Of a stretch of 64,000 nt of DNA, positions 19,257 through 27,966 are shown piece after piece; position 1 is the first letter of the stretch; the number at the start of each line of letters is the position of its first letter. The stretch is taken from the NCBI GenBank assembly GCA_964355015.1, contig CAYHCE010000016.1, forward strand, positions 12,211-76,210, written 5' to 3'. A model generated the notes under the pieces. It made no database searches. It was not told the origin of the DNA and saw nothing but the letters and a program-made list of their open reading frames with translations. The translations under genes and the position numbers were made by a program. The stretch is from CAYHCE01 sp964355015 (GTDB taxonomy: Bacteria; Cyanobacteriota; Cyanobacteriia; PCC-6307; Cyanobiaceae).

Positions 19257-20045
19257 TCAGCTGGAAGCCGAGGTGTAGTGGCGCAGGGCGAACTGCCAGA
19301 ACCTGCGGCTCAGCAGCACGGAGAGAGTCGCCACCCCCAGGCTCGCCAGCAGCCAGCCGTTCGAGGCCCGGCCCAGGATCGCCTCGGCAGGCACGGTGGT
19401 GAGGAAGGCCACCGGCAGCACGAAGGTGAAGACGACTCGCAGACCGGCGGGGTAGGCACTGATCGGGTAGCGCCCGGCCACCAGCACGGCACGCAGCACC
19501 TCGGTGGCGTTCCATACCTTCACGAACCAGATGCTGGTGGCGGCGAGCACGAACCAGAGGCTGTACAGGATCAGGCCGCTGGCCAGCAGGAGCAGCGCGG
19601 CGGCCAGCAGCTGCTGTGGATCGGTCGTGGCCCCTGCCCGGGGGGCGGAGAAGCCGATCAGGCCGAACCCCAGGGCGATGCCCGGCAGCCCCCAGGGGGA
19701 AAAGCGACGGGCCGAGAGCCAGAACTGGCTGTCGATCGGCTTGAGCAGCACGAAGTCGAGGGTTCCGGTCTGCACGTGGGTGACGATCGTGCTGAGGTTC
19801 GGCTGCAGCAGGGTGTTGGTGAGGCCGTCGAGCAGGGTGTAGACGCCCAGCACCACCAGCGCCGCCTCCCAGCTCCAGCCTCCCAGGCTGCGACCGGGGC
19901 CGTAGAACAGCGAGAGCACGAAGAGGCTGCCGGCCAGGTTGCCCACCGCCGCGACCAGCTCGATGAGGGCGTTGACCGGATACTCCAGCTCGGCCGCCAG
20001 GGACGTCGCCCAGAAGCGGCGCAGGGTGAGGAGATAGCGACGCAT
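19257..20045 (-). CDS. ABC-2 type exporter permease subunit (DUF990-like)
   Basis: A 262-residue membrane protein with about six helices, for example LLLASGLILYSLWFVLAATS and VVFTFVLPVAFLTTVPAEAI. The FLLTTVPAE-like segment near the end is typical of ABC-2 permeases of the DUF990 kind. It is the last gene of a three-gene exporter operon: its ATG overlaps the stop of the second permease by one base (20045). The transported substrate is not predictable from these sequences. Confidence 0.88.
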   Translation of the reverse strand: MRRYLLTLRRFWATSLAAELEYPVNALIELVAAVGNLAGSLFVLSLFYGPGRSLGGWSWEAALVVLGVYTLLDGLTNTLLQPNLSTIVTHVQTGTLDFVLLKPIDSQFWLSARRFSPWGLPGIALGFGLIGFSAPRAGATTDPQQLLAAALLLLASGLILYSLWFVLAATSIWFVKVWNATEVLRAVLVAGRYPISAYPAGLRVVFTFVLPVAFLTTVPAEAILGRASNGWLLASLGVATLSVLLSRRFWQFALRHYTSASS

Positions 20046-20833
20046 CAGGCCCCCATCGCCGAGTATCTGCGGATGCCGGCGCGCCAGAGCCAGAGGGTGA
20101 GCGGCAGCAGCAGCGCCACCCAGCCGGCCAGGGCCGCGAAGCCTCTGGCCACGTTCACATCGGCGCCCGAGAGCAGGCTGGCCGGAAACCAGACCGTGTA
20201 GGGGAAGGGTGTCCAGAGGGCGAAGGCCCGCACGCCCGGGGGGAAGGCTTCGAGCGGGGCCACCAGGCCGGAAAGGAACAGGAAGGGGAGGAGCAGCAGC
20301 CGATCGAGGGCGCTGGCCCGCTCACTCCAGAAGCAGAGCATCGCGATCACGGTCTGCAGCAGGAAGCGCAGGGCGAAGGCCAGGTTGGTGGCGAACAGCG
20401 CCAGCAGGGCAGCGCCGGGCGAGGGCAGCCAGGCGAGGCTGGGCTGCAGCAGGAACACCACCGCCAGAATCGCCAGCACGAACGGCAGGCGGGTGACCTG
20501 CTCGGCCAGGTGGGCGGCCAGGTAGCGCCACAGCGGCTGCAGCGGCTGCAGCAGGTAGGGCGAGAGGCGGCCCTGGAGCGCATCCTCCTCGAAGGCGTTG
20601 ATCATCCATACCACCGTGAACTGACGCACCACGAAGGCGGACAGGAAGTAGCGGGCCAGCTGCCCCGGGCCGAAGCCGAGTGCGGCAGCGGCACCAGAGC
20701 CGCTCCAGACGCCCAGCATGATCAGCGGCAGCAAGCCGGCGAGCGCCCAGAGCGCGATCTCGGCGCGGTACTCAAGCATGACGGCGTACTGCGTGCTGAG
20801 CAGCACGCGGGCGAGACGGAAGGCCCGTCTCAT
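20045..20833 (-). CDS. ABC-2 type exporter permease subunit
   Basis: About 262 residues with six predicted helices (LWALAGLLPLIMLGVWSG, VLAILAVVFLLQP, LLLLPFLFLSGLVAPLEAFP). The FLSGLVAPLEAFPPGVRAFA and PFPYTVWFPASLL pattern is typical of ABC-2 permeases. The ATG at 20833 overlaps the stop of the ATPase gene by four bases, so the ATPase and both permeases are translationally coupled. The open frame upstream, to 20971, is a shadow inside the ATPase gene. Confidence 0.9.
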   Translation of the reverse strand: MRRAFRLARVLLSTQYAVMLEYRAEIALWALAGLLPLIMLGVWSGSGAAAALGFGPGQLARYFLSAFVVRQFTVVWMINAFEEDALQGRLSPYLLQPLQPLWRYLAAHLAEQVTRLPFVLAILAVVFLLQPSLAWLPSPGAALLALFATNLAFALRFLLQTVIAMLCFWSERASALDRLLLLPFLFLSGLVAPLEAFPPGVRAFALWTPFPYTVWFPASLLSGADVNVARGFAALAGWVALLLPLTLWLWRAGIRRYSAMGA

Positions 20834-21813
20834 GCCACCGCCCCATGCCGGAACAGCTGCCCGATCAGCTCCTCGATCGGCGGGTCGCTCACCTCCAGAT
20901 CCAGCACGGGAAAGGCCGCCAGCAGGCGGCTGACGCAGTCGGTGAGGCGCTCGCGCGGCACCAGCAGACACACCTGCAGCCCCTGATGGGATTCGAGCTC
21001 GCCATAGCTGGCGAAGGCCTCGGGCGGATACGGCTGCCTGAGCTGGAGCCGCACCTGGCGGCAGGGGGCCAGCCGGGCCGTGAGGCCGTCGAGGCTGCCA
21101 TCGTGGAAGAGGTGGCCGCGATGAATGAGCAGCACGCGCGGGCAGAGGGCGGTGATGTCACCCATGTAGTGACTGGTGAGCAAGACGGTGGCACCGGTGC
21201 GACGGTTGTAGTCAGCGAGGAAGGCACGGACGCGGGCCTGGGCGTTGACGTCGAGTCCGAGGGTGGGCTCGTCGAGGAACAGCACGGCGGGTCGGTGCAG
21301 CAGGGCCGCCAGCAGCTCGGCCTTCATCCGCTCACCGAGGGACAGCTTGCGGACCGGACGTGTGAGTTCATCGCCCAGTTCGAGCAGGTCGGCGAGCTCG
21401 GCGATGCGGCGGGTGGCTTCGGCGTCGCCGATGCCGTAGACGGCGGCGTTGACCCGCAGCGAGTCGAGCGGCGGCAGATCCCAGATCAGCTGCTGCTTCT
21501 GGCCCATCACCAGGGTGATCTGCCTCAGGAAGCCGGCCTGGCGGCGGGCGGGCACACAGCCGGCCACCTGCACCGAGCCGCCGGTGGGGTGGATCAGGCC
21601 GCTGAGCATCTTCAGGGTGGTGGTCTTGCCGGCGCCGTTAGGGCCGAGGAAGCCCACCATCTCGCCCGGCTCGATCGAGAAGCTCACATCGGTGACCGCC
21701 GGCACGTCGCGGCTGCGGCGGGCCACGAAGTGCCGCAGGGTGCCGATCAGGCCGGGCTGCTTATCAGCGACCCGGTAGGTCTTGCAGAGGCCATGGGTGG
21801 TGATGATCGGCAT
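20830..21813 (-). CDS. ABC transporter ATP-binding protein
   Basis: A 327-residue ATPase with Walker A GFLGPNGAGKTTTLKMLSG, a signature-like KLSLGERMKAELLAALLHRP, Walker B AVLFLDEPTLGLD and the switch histidine in LLTSHYMGD. It resembles the ATPases that pair with DUF990-type permeases. The roughly 100-residue C-terminal extension after the nucleotide domain (RLAPCRQVRLQLRQPYPPEA) is usual for this group. With the two overlapping permease genes it forms a complete exporter; the cargo is unknown. Confidence 0.94.
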   Translation of the reverse strand: MPIITTHGLCKTYRVADKQPGLIGTLRHFVARRSRDVPAVTDVSFSIEPGEMVGFLGPNGAGKTTTLKMLSGLIHPTGGSVQVAGCVPARRQAGFLRQITLVMGQKQQLIWDLPPLDSLRVNAAVYGIGDAEATRRIAELADLLELGDELTRPVRKLSLGERMKAELLAALLHRPAVLFLDEPTLGLDVNAQARVRAFLADYNRRTGATVLLTSHYMGDITALCPRVLLIHRGHLFHDGSLDGLTARLAPCRQVRLQLRQPYPPEAFASYGELESHQGLQVCLLVPRERLTDCVSRLLAAFPVLDLEVSDPPIEELIGQLFRHGAVA

Positions 21814-21974
21814 CGCCGCTCAGCCCTCACCCAGCCAGCTGAAGCGGGGCACGCGGGGCACGGCCCGAGCCGGGAACCCCAGCGGCCGCTGGAGGGTTTC
21901 GGAAGGCCTGGCGACGCCGACCACGCTGTCCTGCATGTCCTGGATGGGGCGGTAGGGGCCGGGTTGGCTGGGCA

Positions 21975-22223
21975 ATGCTGGAGAAGAGTCTCGCAGCGAT
22001 GGCCATGGAAGGAGAGGACACAGTCAGTTATCGCCGTTACGCCCTCACGGTTCGGGAGCTGCCGGGGGGCTGGGGGGTGTGGATCGGCGACCCGGCCGGG
22101 CCTGTGGCGGATGTGGTGCTGCACGAGCAGCTCGCCATCGAAGCGTGGGCAACGCCTGGGGAGGCACTCCAGGCCGCTGAGGAGTTCGTGGACGAGTTGG
22201 TGGGAGAGGAGAGCTCCTACTGA
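21975..22223 (+). CDS. Small conserved hypothetical protein
   Basis: An 82-residue soluble protein with YRRYALTVRELPGGWGVWIG and TPGEALQAAEEFVDELVGEE. The pattern of a beta hairpin followed by an acidic helix resembles small cyanobacterial proteins of unknown function. The start may instead be the ATG at 22005 (MEGEDTVSYRR), which begins exactly at the structured part. It is convergent with the CDF transporter, with 12 bases between the stops. Confidence 0.62.
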   Translation: MLEKSLAAMAMEGEDTVSYRRYALTVRELPGGWGVWIGDPAGPVADVVLHEQLAIEAWATPGEALQAAEEFVDELVGEESSY

Positions 22224-22235
22224 GAGCTGCCCGCC

Positions 22236-23144
22236 TCACTCCTCCTCCCAGCGGAAGCCCTGGTCGTCCCAGGAGACGGGATCCTCGATCGGCTCGAGGT
22301 GGGTGAAGACGTGGCTGCGGGGAAGAGCGGCGACGATCTCGCACTCGAGGCGTTCGCAGAGGTCGTGGCCCGCCTGCACCGACCAGGCGCCGGGCACCAG
22401 CACGTGGAAGGACACGAAACGACGGGAACCGGCCACGCGGGTGCGCAGGGCATGGAAGGCGATCCCCTCGCCGGAGTGGCCGGCGAGCAGGGCCTCCAGC
22501 TGAGAGAGTTCGGATTCGGAGAGGGAGCGATCGAGCAGACCCGATGCGGTTTCGCGCAGCAGGCGCCAGCCGGTGACCACGATGTTGAGCGCCACGGCGA
22601 TGGCGATCAGCGGATCGAGGATCAGCAGACCGGTGAGCTTCACCAGAGCGATGCCTCCCACCACCCCGATGGACGTCCAGACGTCGGTGAGCAGGTGATG
22701 GGCGTCGGCGCGGAGGCTGATGGAGTGGAAGCGGCGGGAAGCCTTCAGCAGCACCCAGGCGACGAAACCGTTCAAGGCGGTGGCGAGCAGCGAGAGAACG
22801 AGGCCGAGGCCGAGCTGCTCGAGCGGCTGTGGCTGCAGCAGACGGCCGGCGGCCGCATAGAGGATGCCGATGGCGGCCACCACGATCAGGGCGCTTTCGA
22901 GGCCACTGGAGAAGTATTCGGCCTTGTAATGGCCGTAGCTGTGTGTCCGATCGGCGGGTTTGGCGGCGAGAGAGAGGGCCCAGAAGGCCGTGAGAGCCCC
23001 CACAAGGTTCACGCCCGATTCCATCGCATCGGAGAGCAGGCCCACCGAACCGGTGAGGCGCCAGGCCGCCGCCTTCAGAACGATGGTGACGACCGCCGCC
23101 GCCACCGAGAGCAGGGTGTACGTACGGGCTGACGCGAAAGCCAT
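22236..23144 (-). CDS. Cation diffusion facilitator (CDF) transporter
   Basis: About 302 residues with six membrane helices and a cytoplasmic C-terminal domain. Metal-site motifs are visible: LSDAMESGVNLVGA in helix 2 and ADAHHLLTDVWTSIGVV in helix 5, where the HxxxD arrangement is the zinc-type coordination site. The C-terminal ferredoxin-like domain contains FVSFHVLVPGAWSVQAGHDL and SHVFTHLEP. CDF proteins exchange protons for Zn, Co, Fe, Cd or Mn; the ion is not certain here. ATG 23144 is chosen; the frame upstream to 23306 is non-coding text. Confidence 0.93.
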   Translation of the reverse strand: MAFASARTYTLLSVAAAVVTIVLKAAAWRLTGSVGLLSDAMESGVNLVGALTAFWALSLAAKPADRTHSYGHYKAEYFSSGLESALIVVAAIGILYAAAGRLLQPQPLEQLGLGLVLSLLATALNGFVAWVLLKASRRFHSISLRADAHHLLTDVWTSIGVVGGIALVKLTGLLILDPLIAIAVALNIVVTGWRLLRETASGLLDRSLSESELSQLEALLAGHSGEGIAFHALRTRVAGSRRFVSFHVLVPGAWSVQAGHDLCERLECEIVAALPRSHVFTHLEPIEDPVSWDDQGFRWEEE

Positions 23145-23230
23145 GGTCCGGATCGACCAGAGGCAATCTAGGCGCACAGGCCGGGCCGGCACCCCATAGC
23201 ATTCGATGGCGCTGGTGCCGAGCACTGCTG

Positions 23231-24394
23231 ATGGGAAGATGTAGCTGGCGGATGCCAGTCTGCTTTCTACTCGCCTGGTTGCTGGTGACGATCCCCGGCA
23301 TTCCATCAGCGGCGGTATCGCAATCGGTGCGACCGGAGATCCGCGGCGTATGGATGACCGGCAACGATATGCCTACGCTGCGCGATCGCGAAAAAATGCA
23401 TGCAGCTGTGGCCCAGCTGAGTCAGCTGAATTTCAATACGATCTATCCGGTGGTCTGGAATGGAGGGTACGCCTACTATCCGAGCAGCGTCACGCAACGC
23501 CTCAAGATTCAGTCGTTCACCTACAAAGGTTTGGACGGACAGGACATTCTTGCAGATCTGATCGCGCAGGCCCATGCGAAAGGCCTGCTGGTGATCCCCT
23601 GGTTCGAGTTCGGGTTCATGGCGCCGCCCAGCTCGGAACTGGCCACCCAGAACCCCAGCTGGCTGACCCGGAAACGTGACGGCGGCCAGACTTCGATCAC
23701 GGCGGCGGGGGAAGTGGTTTGGCTCAACCCGTTCCGGCCGGAGGTGCAGGCCTTCATCACCGAGCTGGTGCTGGAGATCATGACGCAATACGACGCCGAT
23801 GGGATTCAGTTCGATGATCACATGATCCTGCCGAGCGAGTTCGGCTACGACAGCTACACCACAGCCCTCTACACCAAGGAAACGAAGAAGGCCCCGCCGG
23901 ACAATCCACAGGACCCGGCCTGGCTGAAGTGGCGCGCCGACAGGATCACCGACTTCATGGCTCGCCTGCGTCAGGCGGTGAGCACCCGGAAACCCAAGGC
24001 GATTTTCTCTGTATCTCCCAACTACTATGACTTTGCCTACAAGCTCCAGCTGCAGGACTGGCTCACCTGGGTGCGGCGCGGTATCGCCGACGAAATCATC
24101 GTTCAGGTGTATCGACCGAATCTCGAGAGTTTCCTGCCCCAGCTGAGCCGCCCCGAGATCGAGGAAACCCGCAAGAAGATTCCCACGGCGATCGGGATCA
24201 TGAGCGGCCAGCGCACCATCCCGGTTCCCATGGCACTGATTCAGGCCCAGGTGCAGGCTGCCCGCCAGCTCGGTCTGGGCGTGTCGTTCTTCTACTTCGA
24301 ATCGCTCTGGAACCAGGCCGCCGAGCCTGCCGAGAGCCGCAAGGCCGGCTTTCAGGCTCTCTTTCCTGCTGCCGCACGGCGATCGTCGCCATGA
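23231..24394 (+). CDS. Secreted glycoside hydrolase-like protein (GHL10/YngK family)
   Basis: A 387-residue exported protein (signal MPVCFLLAWLLVTIPGIPSAA). The TIM-barrel pattern REKMHAAVAQLSQLNFNTIY, LVIPWFEFGFMAP, then the catalytic-region DADGIQFDDHMILPSEFGYD and later IIVQVYRP match the glycosyl-hydrolase-like 10 family. Proteins of this family act on cell-envelope or exopolysaccharide sugars; no substrate can be named. The ATG at 23252 would give a tighter signal peptide than 23231. The first 500 bases of the gene look somewhat less GC-rich than the neighbouring genes. Confidence 0.87.
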   Translation: MGRCSWRMPVCFLLAWLLVTIPGIPSAAVSQSVRPEIRGVWMTGNDMPTLRDREKMHAAVAQLSQLNFNTIYPVVWNGGYAYYPSSVTQRLKIQSFTYKGLDGQDILADLIAQAHAKGLLVIPWFEFGFMAPPSSELATQNPSWLTRKRDGGQTSITAAGEVVWLNPFRPEVQAFITELVLEIMTQYDADGIQFDDHMILPSEFGYDSYTTALYTKETKKAPPDNPQDPAWLKWRADRITDFMARLRQAVSTRKPKAIFSVSPNYYDFAYKLQLQDWLTWVRRGIADEIIVQVYRPNLESFLPQLSRPEIEETRKKIPTAIGIMSGQRTIPVPMALIQAQVQAARQLGLGVSFFYFESLWNQAAEPAESRKAGFQALFPAAARRSSP

Positions 24395-24421
24395 GCTCCA
24401 ACGCTCGGCAGCCTGCCTGGG

Positions 24422-24958
24422 TCAACGCCTGACCCGCTGCAGGAGTTCGGTGAGAAAGCTCTGCAGCGTGAAGTCCGCCCCCTTCAGATAGCGGATGTCG
24501 GCGATCCGCCAGCCGGCGCCGCTGCGCTCCAGAGAGAAGGCCAGCGGCACCTCCTCACGCACGGCCGACCGGGTGGACCTGCCGACCACAACCGCCACGC
24601 GGGCGCTCAGGCCCGTGCCGCCCTGCCGCCGGCATCCCACGACGCGGTGGCCGAAGGTGCCCACCTGGGTGCCGCTGAAGGGATCGAAGTCGACAAAGGC
24701 ACCATCGTCAGGCGTGAGAGCGAAAGCGCGCCGCAGATCGGCGTACAACCGGGGCGTGAAACGCGCCTGTTGGCTGGCGAAGCTGACGGCTCGTTCAGCC
24801 TGCTGGGAAGCCACATGCCAGCGGTAGAAGGTATCCAGCAGGGCCCTGGCCTCAGGCGGACAGGGGCCCAGGGGCGACTCGGGAACTGCCGCGTGACCGG
24901 CAGGACTCAACAGCAGCAGGGAGGCCAGCAGGGCCGGCAGCGGGCGGAAACGAGACAT
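24422..24958 (-). CDS. Exported protein of unknown function (DUF3828-like)
   Basis: About 178 residues with a signal peptide (LLASLLLLSPAGHAA) and a compact mature domain: LLDTFYRWHVASQQ, FVDFDPFSGTQ, then RIADIRYLKGADFTLQSFLT. This pattern of a YRWHV helix followed by a repeated strand set and a final IxDIRY strand resembles DUF3828 proteins from memory. It probably faces the periplasm. ATG 24958 is chosen because the signal peptide follows immediately. The 128 bases before the next gene (25087) hold its promoter. Confidence 0.72.
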   Translation of the reverse strand: MSRFRPLPALLASLLLLSPAGHAAVPESPLGPCPPEARALLDTFYRWHVASQQAERAVSFASQQARFTPRLYADLRRAFALTPDDGAFVDFDPFSGTQVGTFGHRVVGCRRQGGTGLSARVAVVVGRSTRSAVREEVPLAFSLERSGAGWRIADIRYLKGADFTLQSFLTELLQRVRR

Positions 24959-25086
24959 GGTGCAAGCGTCCGGTTGCCAAGGTGAGCTCCCTGAGAAGGC
25001 CTGAGCATCGCCTGATGCAGGCCCGCTGGCAAGGGTGACGCCACCGGGCCGATACCCACTGAATGCCGATGGGGCTACAAGCCGGC

Positions 25087-25695
25087 TCAGCGCAGCAGCG
25101 CCAGTTCGCCCCGGCCATGCAGCTCGGCCAGGGCGTCGTAGCCGCCGATGCACTGCCCATCAATGAACACCTGGGGCAGTGTGCTCCGGCCACTGCGCTG
25201 CTGGAGGTCCCGGCGCTCGCTGTCGCCATCGACTTGCCGCACCCGATGGGGAATGCCGAGGGTGCGCAGCATCCGCAGGGCCCGTGCCGAATACGGGCAG
25301 CCGCTCAGCACGGCGATCTCCACCCGTGGACGGCCAGACACGGCAACCGCTGCCACCTGCTGGCCGGGGCTGGTGAGCCATCCCACCAGCAGATCGGCGC
25401 CTTTGAGCACGAGTGTGCCGGGCTCGAGGTGACCGCCCCACACCTGGCAGTCGCCATCCGAGAGGCTCAGGTGCAGATGCACCCCCTGGGGCGACAGCGT
25501 TCCATTGAGGGTGATGATCTCCAGATCGCCCTGGAGCAGTGTGGGTTCGGCGCGCCCCGGACACTGGAAGGCGGCCTGGGAGAGGTTGCCCACCACGCCG
25601 AGCACGAACCCCGAGGCGTTCTGCTCGATCGCCAGCTGCTCGAGGCTGCGGCGCAGATCACTGCCCGGGCCGAGCTTCAGCGGCAGGGGGTGCAT
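25087..25695 (-). CDS. PPC/DUF296 domain fused to a glutaredoxin domain
   Basis: A 202-residue two-domain protein. Residues ~1-110 match the PPC (DUF296) fold: FVLGVVGNLSQAAFQCPG, then LEIITLNGTLSPQGVHLHLS and CQVWGGHLEPGTLVLKGADL. Residues ~122-202 are a glutaredoxin-like thioredoxin fold with the active-site text SGCPYSARALRMLRTLGI and the glutathione-site strand RSTLPQVFIDGQCIGGYDAL. The redox site is CPYS, with one Cys, so a monothiol mechanism is expected. PPC domains bind nucleotides or DNA; the fusion suggests redox-coupled regulation or electron transfer. Both domains look intact. Confidence 0.88.
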   Translation of the reverse strand: MHPLPLKLGPGSDLRRSLEQLAIEQNASGFVLGVVGNLSQAAFQCPGRAEPTLLQGDLEIITLNGTLSPQGVHLHLSLSDGDCQVWGGHLEPGTLVLKGADLLVGWLTSPGQQVAAVAVSGRPRVEIAVLSGCPYSARALRMLRTLGIPHRVRQVDGDSERRDLQQRSGRSTLPQVFIDGQCIGGYDALAELHGRGELALLR

Positions 25696-26066
25696 GGCAG
25701 GGGAGGCTTGGGCCGCTGGTCAAGGTAAGCCCGAACCGGGGTGAAACGGCTGTCCCAGCGAAAGCGTGGCCAGGCCTGAAGCAAAGTACAGCCGATGCTT
25801 CCCATGGAAACGCTAGGGATCTGGATACAAAAGCAAGCAGCAGCACGAGAAGATGGCGAGATGGATCCCGTTTGTGCGCAAGTCGTTTCCCATCGAGAAA
25901 CCAACCTCGAACGCCTCATCCGGAAGGGAGAATCCTGCTCTGAACAGTATCGGCAAGGCTGAACAGTGGCTGCAACGCCTGCAGCATGAAGAGAAGGAGC
26001 GGATCCATCCGCTTTCTGCCGGCGTTGCTGCTGCGTTCTAGGGTTGTTGTCTGTCGATCCGCAGCC

Positions 26067-26534
26067 ATGAAGGTCCTCACCATCCCCTTGCTGGCGGCCT
26101 CGCTGACCATCGCGATGGGTTCAGCTGCTGAGGCGCAGCAACGCTGCACCTTCCTGCAGCCGGTCGGCGGCAACGGCAGCACGCCGATCGTCTCCAAGCA
26201 GGTCGGCAGGGCCAAGCTGATCGGCAAGGAGAACTGGAACACCGACTTCATCGTCAATCAGCCCTACAGCAGCTTCAAGTTCTTCTTCACGGCCAATTCC
26301 TCCGACGCCGGCGCCAAGTATCCGGTGAGTGGCTTCATGAAGTTCAGTGATGGCAGCAGTCTGCAGGTGATCAACGAAGTCATGAATCCCCCGATCGGCA
26401 CCGGCCGCATGTTCGGCCCCTTCCCTGCCATCGCGGGCAAGCAGGCCAGCCAGATGAATTTCAAGGTGGGAGCCAGCAGCGACCCCGGAGCCCTCGGCTT
26501 CAGCTACCGGATCTCGGTGCAGGGCTGCCAGTAG
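26067..26534 (+). CDS. Secreted protein of unknown function
   Basis: About 155 residues with an obvious signal peptide (MKVLTIPLLAASLTIAMGSA ending AEA). The mature chain is beta-rich (FIVNQPYSSFKFFFTANSSD, KYPVSGFMKFSDGSSLQV, FSYRISVQGCQ) with two cysteines near the ends that could form a disulfide. No family is recognised. ATG 26067 is chosen because it begins the signal peptide; the open frame from 25986 is upstream text. It has its own promoter region; the 370 bases before it (25696-26066) contain no recognisable gene. Confidence 0.72.
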   Translation: MKVLTIPLLAASLTIAMGSAAEAQQRCTFLQPVGGNGSTPIVSKQVGRAKLIGKENWNTDFIVNQPYSSFKFFFTANSSDAGAKYPVSGFMKFSDGSSLQVINEVMNPPIGTGRMFGPFPAIAGKQASQMNFKVGASSDPGALGFSYRISVQGCQ

Positions 26535-26545
26535 GGCCCGATCCG

Positions 26546-26842
26546 ATGCTGCTCGCTCTGCTGCTGGCCCTCACCCCGCCCCGGGCGGAGCTGGTGATCC
26601 AGCGGGGGCCGGTGCAGGCCGTGCTGGAAAGCCGCCGCAAGGCACTGCCGGAGGGGATGGCCGAACTCCAGCCCGTGGCCACCGTGTCGGTAACCGGTCG
26701 GCGTCGCCGATCTAGGCGAACACCGCCACGGCCGTGTTGGCGATCGAGAGCAGCCCCACCCGCAGCCAGCCCGCCTTCCACTCCGTGCGCTGGCGTCCCT
26801 GGAAGGCGAACAGGGCGATCAGCAGCGCCAGCGCCAGCTTGA
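26546..26842 (+). CDS. Doubtful short ORF, possibly a frameshifted small secreted protein
   Basis: Starting 12 bases after the previous stop, the frame begins MLLALLLALTPPRAELVIQR and GPVQAVLESRRKALPEGMAE, which looks like a signal peptide plus a short mature domain. After about codon 50 the text turns into Arg/Pro/Ala-rich shadow sequence and runs over the end of the minus-strand gene at 26712. A one-base shift near 26695 would stop at 26714. It may be a real ~55-residue gene that lost its stop. Confidence 0.33.
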   Translation: MLLALLLALTPPRAELVIQRGPVQAVLESRRKALPEGMAELQPVATVSVTGRRRRSRRTPPRPCWRSRAAPPAASPPSTPCAGVPGRRTGRSAAPAPA

Positions 26843-27059
26843 CGACCACCTTGACGTGGTTGACGGGTTCCTGCAGCGACGGCACCGCCTCGTAGAGCCC
26901 CACCAGGGCCAGGCCGCTCAGCAGCGTCAGCAGGGCCCCGTGCCACTGGCCGGGGGTGACGCGCTTGATGGGAGCGGCGAGCTGGGTGGTGAACGCCCCC
27001 ACCAGCACCGCCATGCCCAGCAGGTGGAGGAAGACGAGCAGGTGCGCCAGCTGGGTCAT
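26712..27059 (-). CDS. Small integral membrane protein
   Basis: About 115 residues with three or four predicted helices: AHLLVFLHLLGMAVLVGAFT, GALLTLLSGLALVGLYEAV, VVKLALALLIALFAFQG and GLLSIANTAVAVFA. The LHLLGMAVLVG start recalls small cytochrome b561/DUF2269-like membrane proteins, but the assignment is weak. ATG 27059 is chosen because the first helix begins there; the in-frame codons up to 27308 are not membrane-like. It is divergent from brxA and marks the left border of the defence island. Confidence 0.68.
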   Translation of the reverse strand: MTQLAHLLVFLHLLGMAVLVGAFTTQLAAPIKRVTPGQWHGALLTLLSGLALVGLYEAVPSLQEPVNHVKVVVKLALALLIALFAFQGRQRTEWKAGWLRVGLLSIANTAVAVFA

Positions 27060-27107
27060 GGGTGGGGGGGCTGGTGTAGGGGGTTTCATTCTGCGGCGTC
27101 GTCGGTG

Positions 27108-27179
27108 GCACGAATCCGGTGCTTCGCACGAAAAACCCACCATCTTCCCTTGAGTGCCCATAGGTTGCGTGGGCACGAA
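27108..27179. promoter_or_regulatory. Candidate operator region upstream of brxA
   Basis: The divergent gap between 27059 and 27286 carries three copies of GCACGAA at 27108, 27126 and 27173. It also has a 7-bp inverted repeat gtgccca/tgggcac (27154-27160 and 27170-27176). This placement suits a regulator-binding site for the BREX operon; the HTH-WYL protein at the operon end is the obvious candidate regulator. Binding is inference. Confidence 0.33.
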
Positions 27180-27285
27180 ACGGCAGGGGGGGCTTGGCTG
27201 GTTGGATGGGGTGGCTGAACCGGCGATGCCAGGATCGAGACACAAGAGCTGGGTGGGGGCGTTGGCGGAGGCTGCAGCCGGAGCC

Positions 27286-27966
27286 ATGCGGTACTGCCTG
27301 AGCTTCACCGCCGCCAGCCTGAGGCCCGAGCTCGCAGCCGTGATCGCTCAGGTCCACCTGGAGCAGGGAGACTGGCGCAAGACCAGGGCGGCCGTGCTGG
27401 AGCGCAATGCCCTCCAGGCGCGTTCCGCCAGCACCGCCAGGCGCCTGGAGTCGGAACTGCGCCAGCGGCTGCAGACCCTCACCTCAGCCCAGTTGGAGCT
27501 GCTGGCGAGGGGAACGAGCGACGACCGCACCGCCATGACCTGGCTGGCGGCGCTCAAGCGGATCCAGCTGGCCTTTGACGTGGTTAAGGAGGTGTTGGCC
27601 GAGAAGCTGGCCGGGCTGAATCCGGTGCTGCGCCGCTCCGACATGGTGGCGTTCCATGAGGAGCAGGAACGCCACCACCCGGAGCTGGCCCTAGTGGCCC
27701 CGTCCTCGCAGCAGAAGATCCGCTCCACACTCCTGCACATGCTCCGCGAGGCCGGTCTGCTCGCCGGCAAGGCAGGGAAGGGTGGGGCACTCGGCATGGT
27801 GCAGCGTCCTTCGCTCTCGCCGCAGGCCCAGCAGCTTGTGCTGGACGACGATCCCGCACTGTTGAGCGGCTTTCTGCTCAGCCCAGCGCGGCTGAGGACC
27901 GCCAAGCCAGCCGCAGCGAAGAAGACCAGCCGGTCGACGCCCAGCCGGCCCAGGAAGACGGCATGA
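27286..27966 (+). CDS. brxA: BREX protein BrxA (DUF1819)
   Basis: About 226 residues. It begins MRYCLSFTAASLRPELAAVI and continues AQVHLEQGDWRKTRAAVLER, RRLESELRQRLQTLTSAQLE and LLHMLREAGLL, matching the DUF1819 BrxA family: a small helical, DNA-binding component of type 1 BREX. The C-terminus ends in a basic Lys/Arg/Ser tail. ATG 27286 is preferred because family similarity starts right there; the frame is open from 27154 but that part is the regulatory region. It overlaps brxB by four bases (ATGA), the first of several coupled junctions in this operon. Confidence 0.9.
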   Translation: MRYCLSFTAASLRPELAAVIAQVHLEQGDWRKTRAAVLERNALQARSASTARRLESELRQRLQTLTSAQLELLARGTSDDRTAMTWLAALKRIQLAFDVVKEVLAEKLAGLNPVLRRSDMVAFHEEQERHHPELALVAPSSQQKIRSTLLHMLREAGLLAGKAGKGGALGMVQRPSLSPQAQQLVLDDDPALLSGFLLSPARLRTAKPAAAKKTSRSTPSRPRKTA

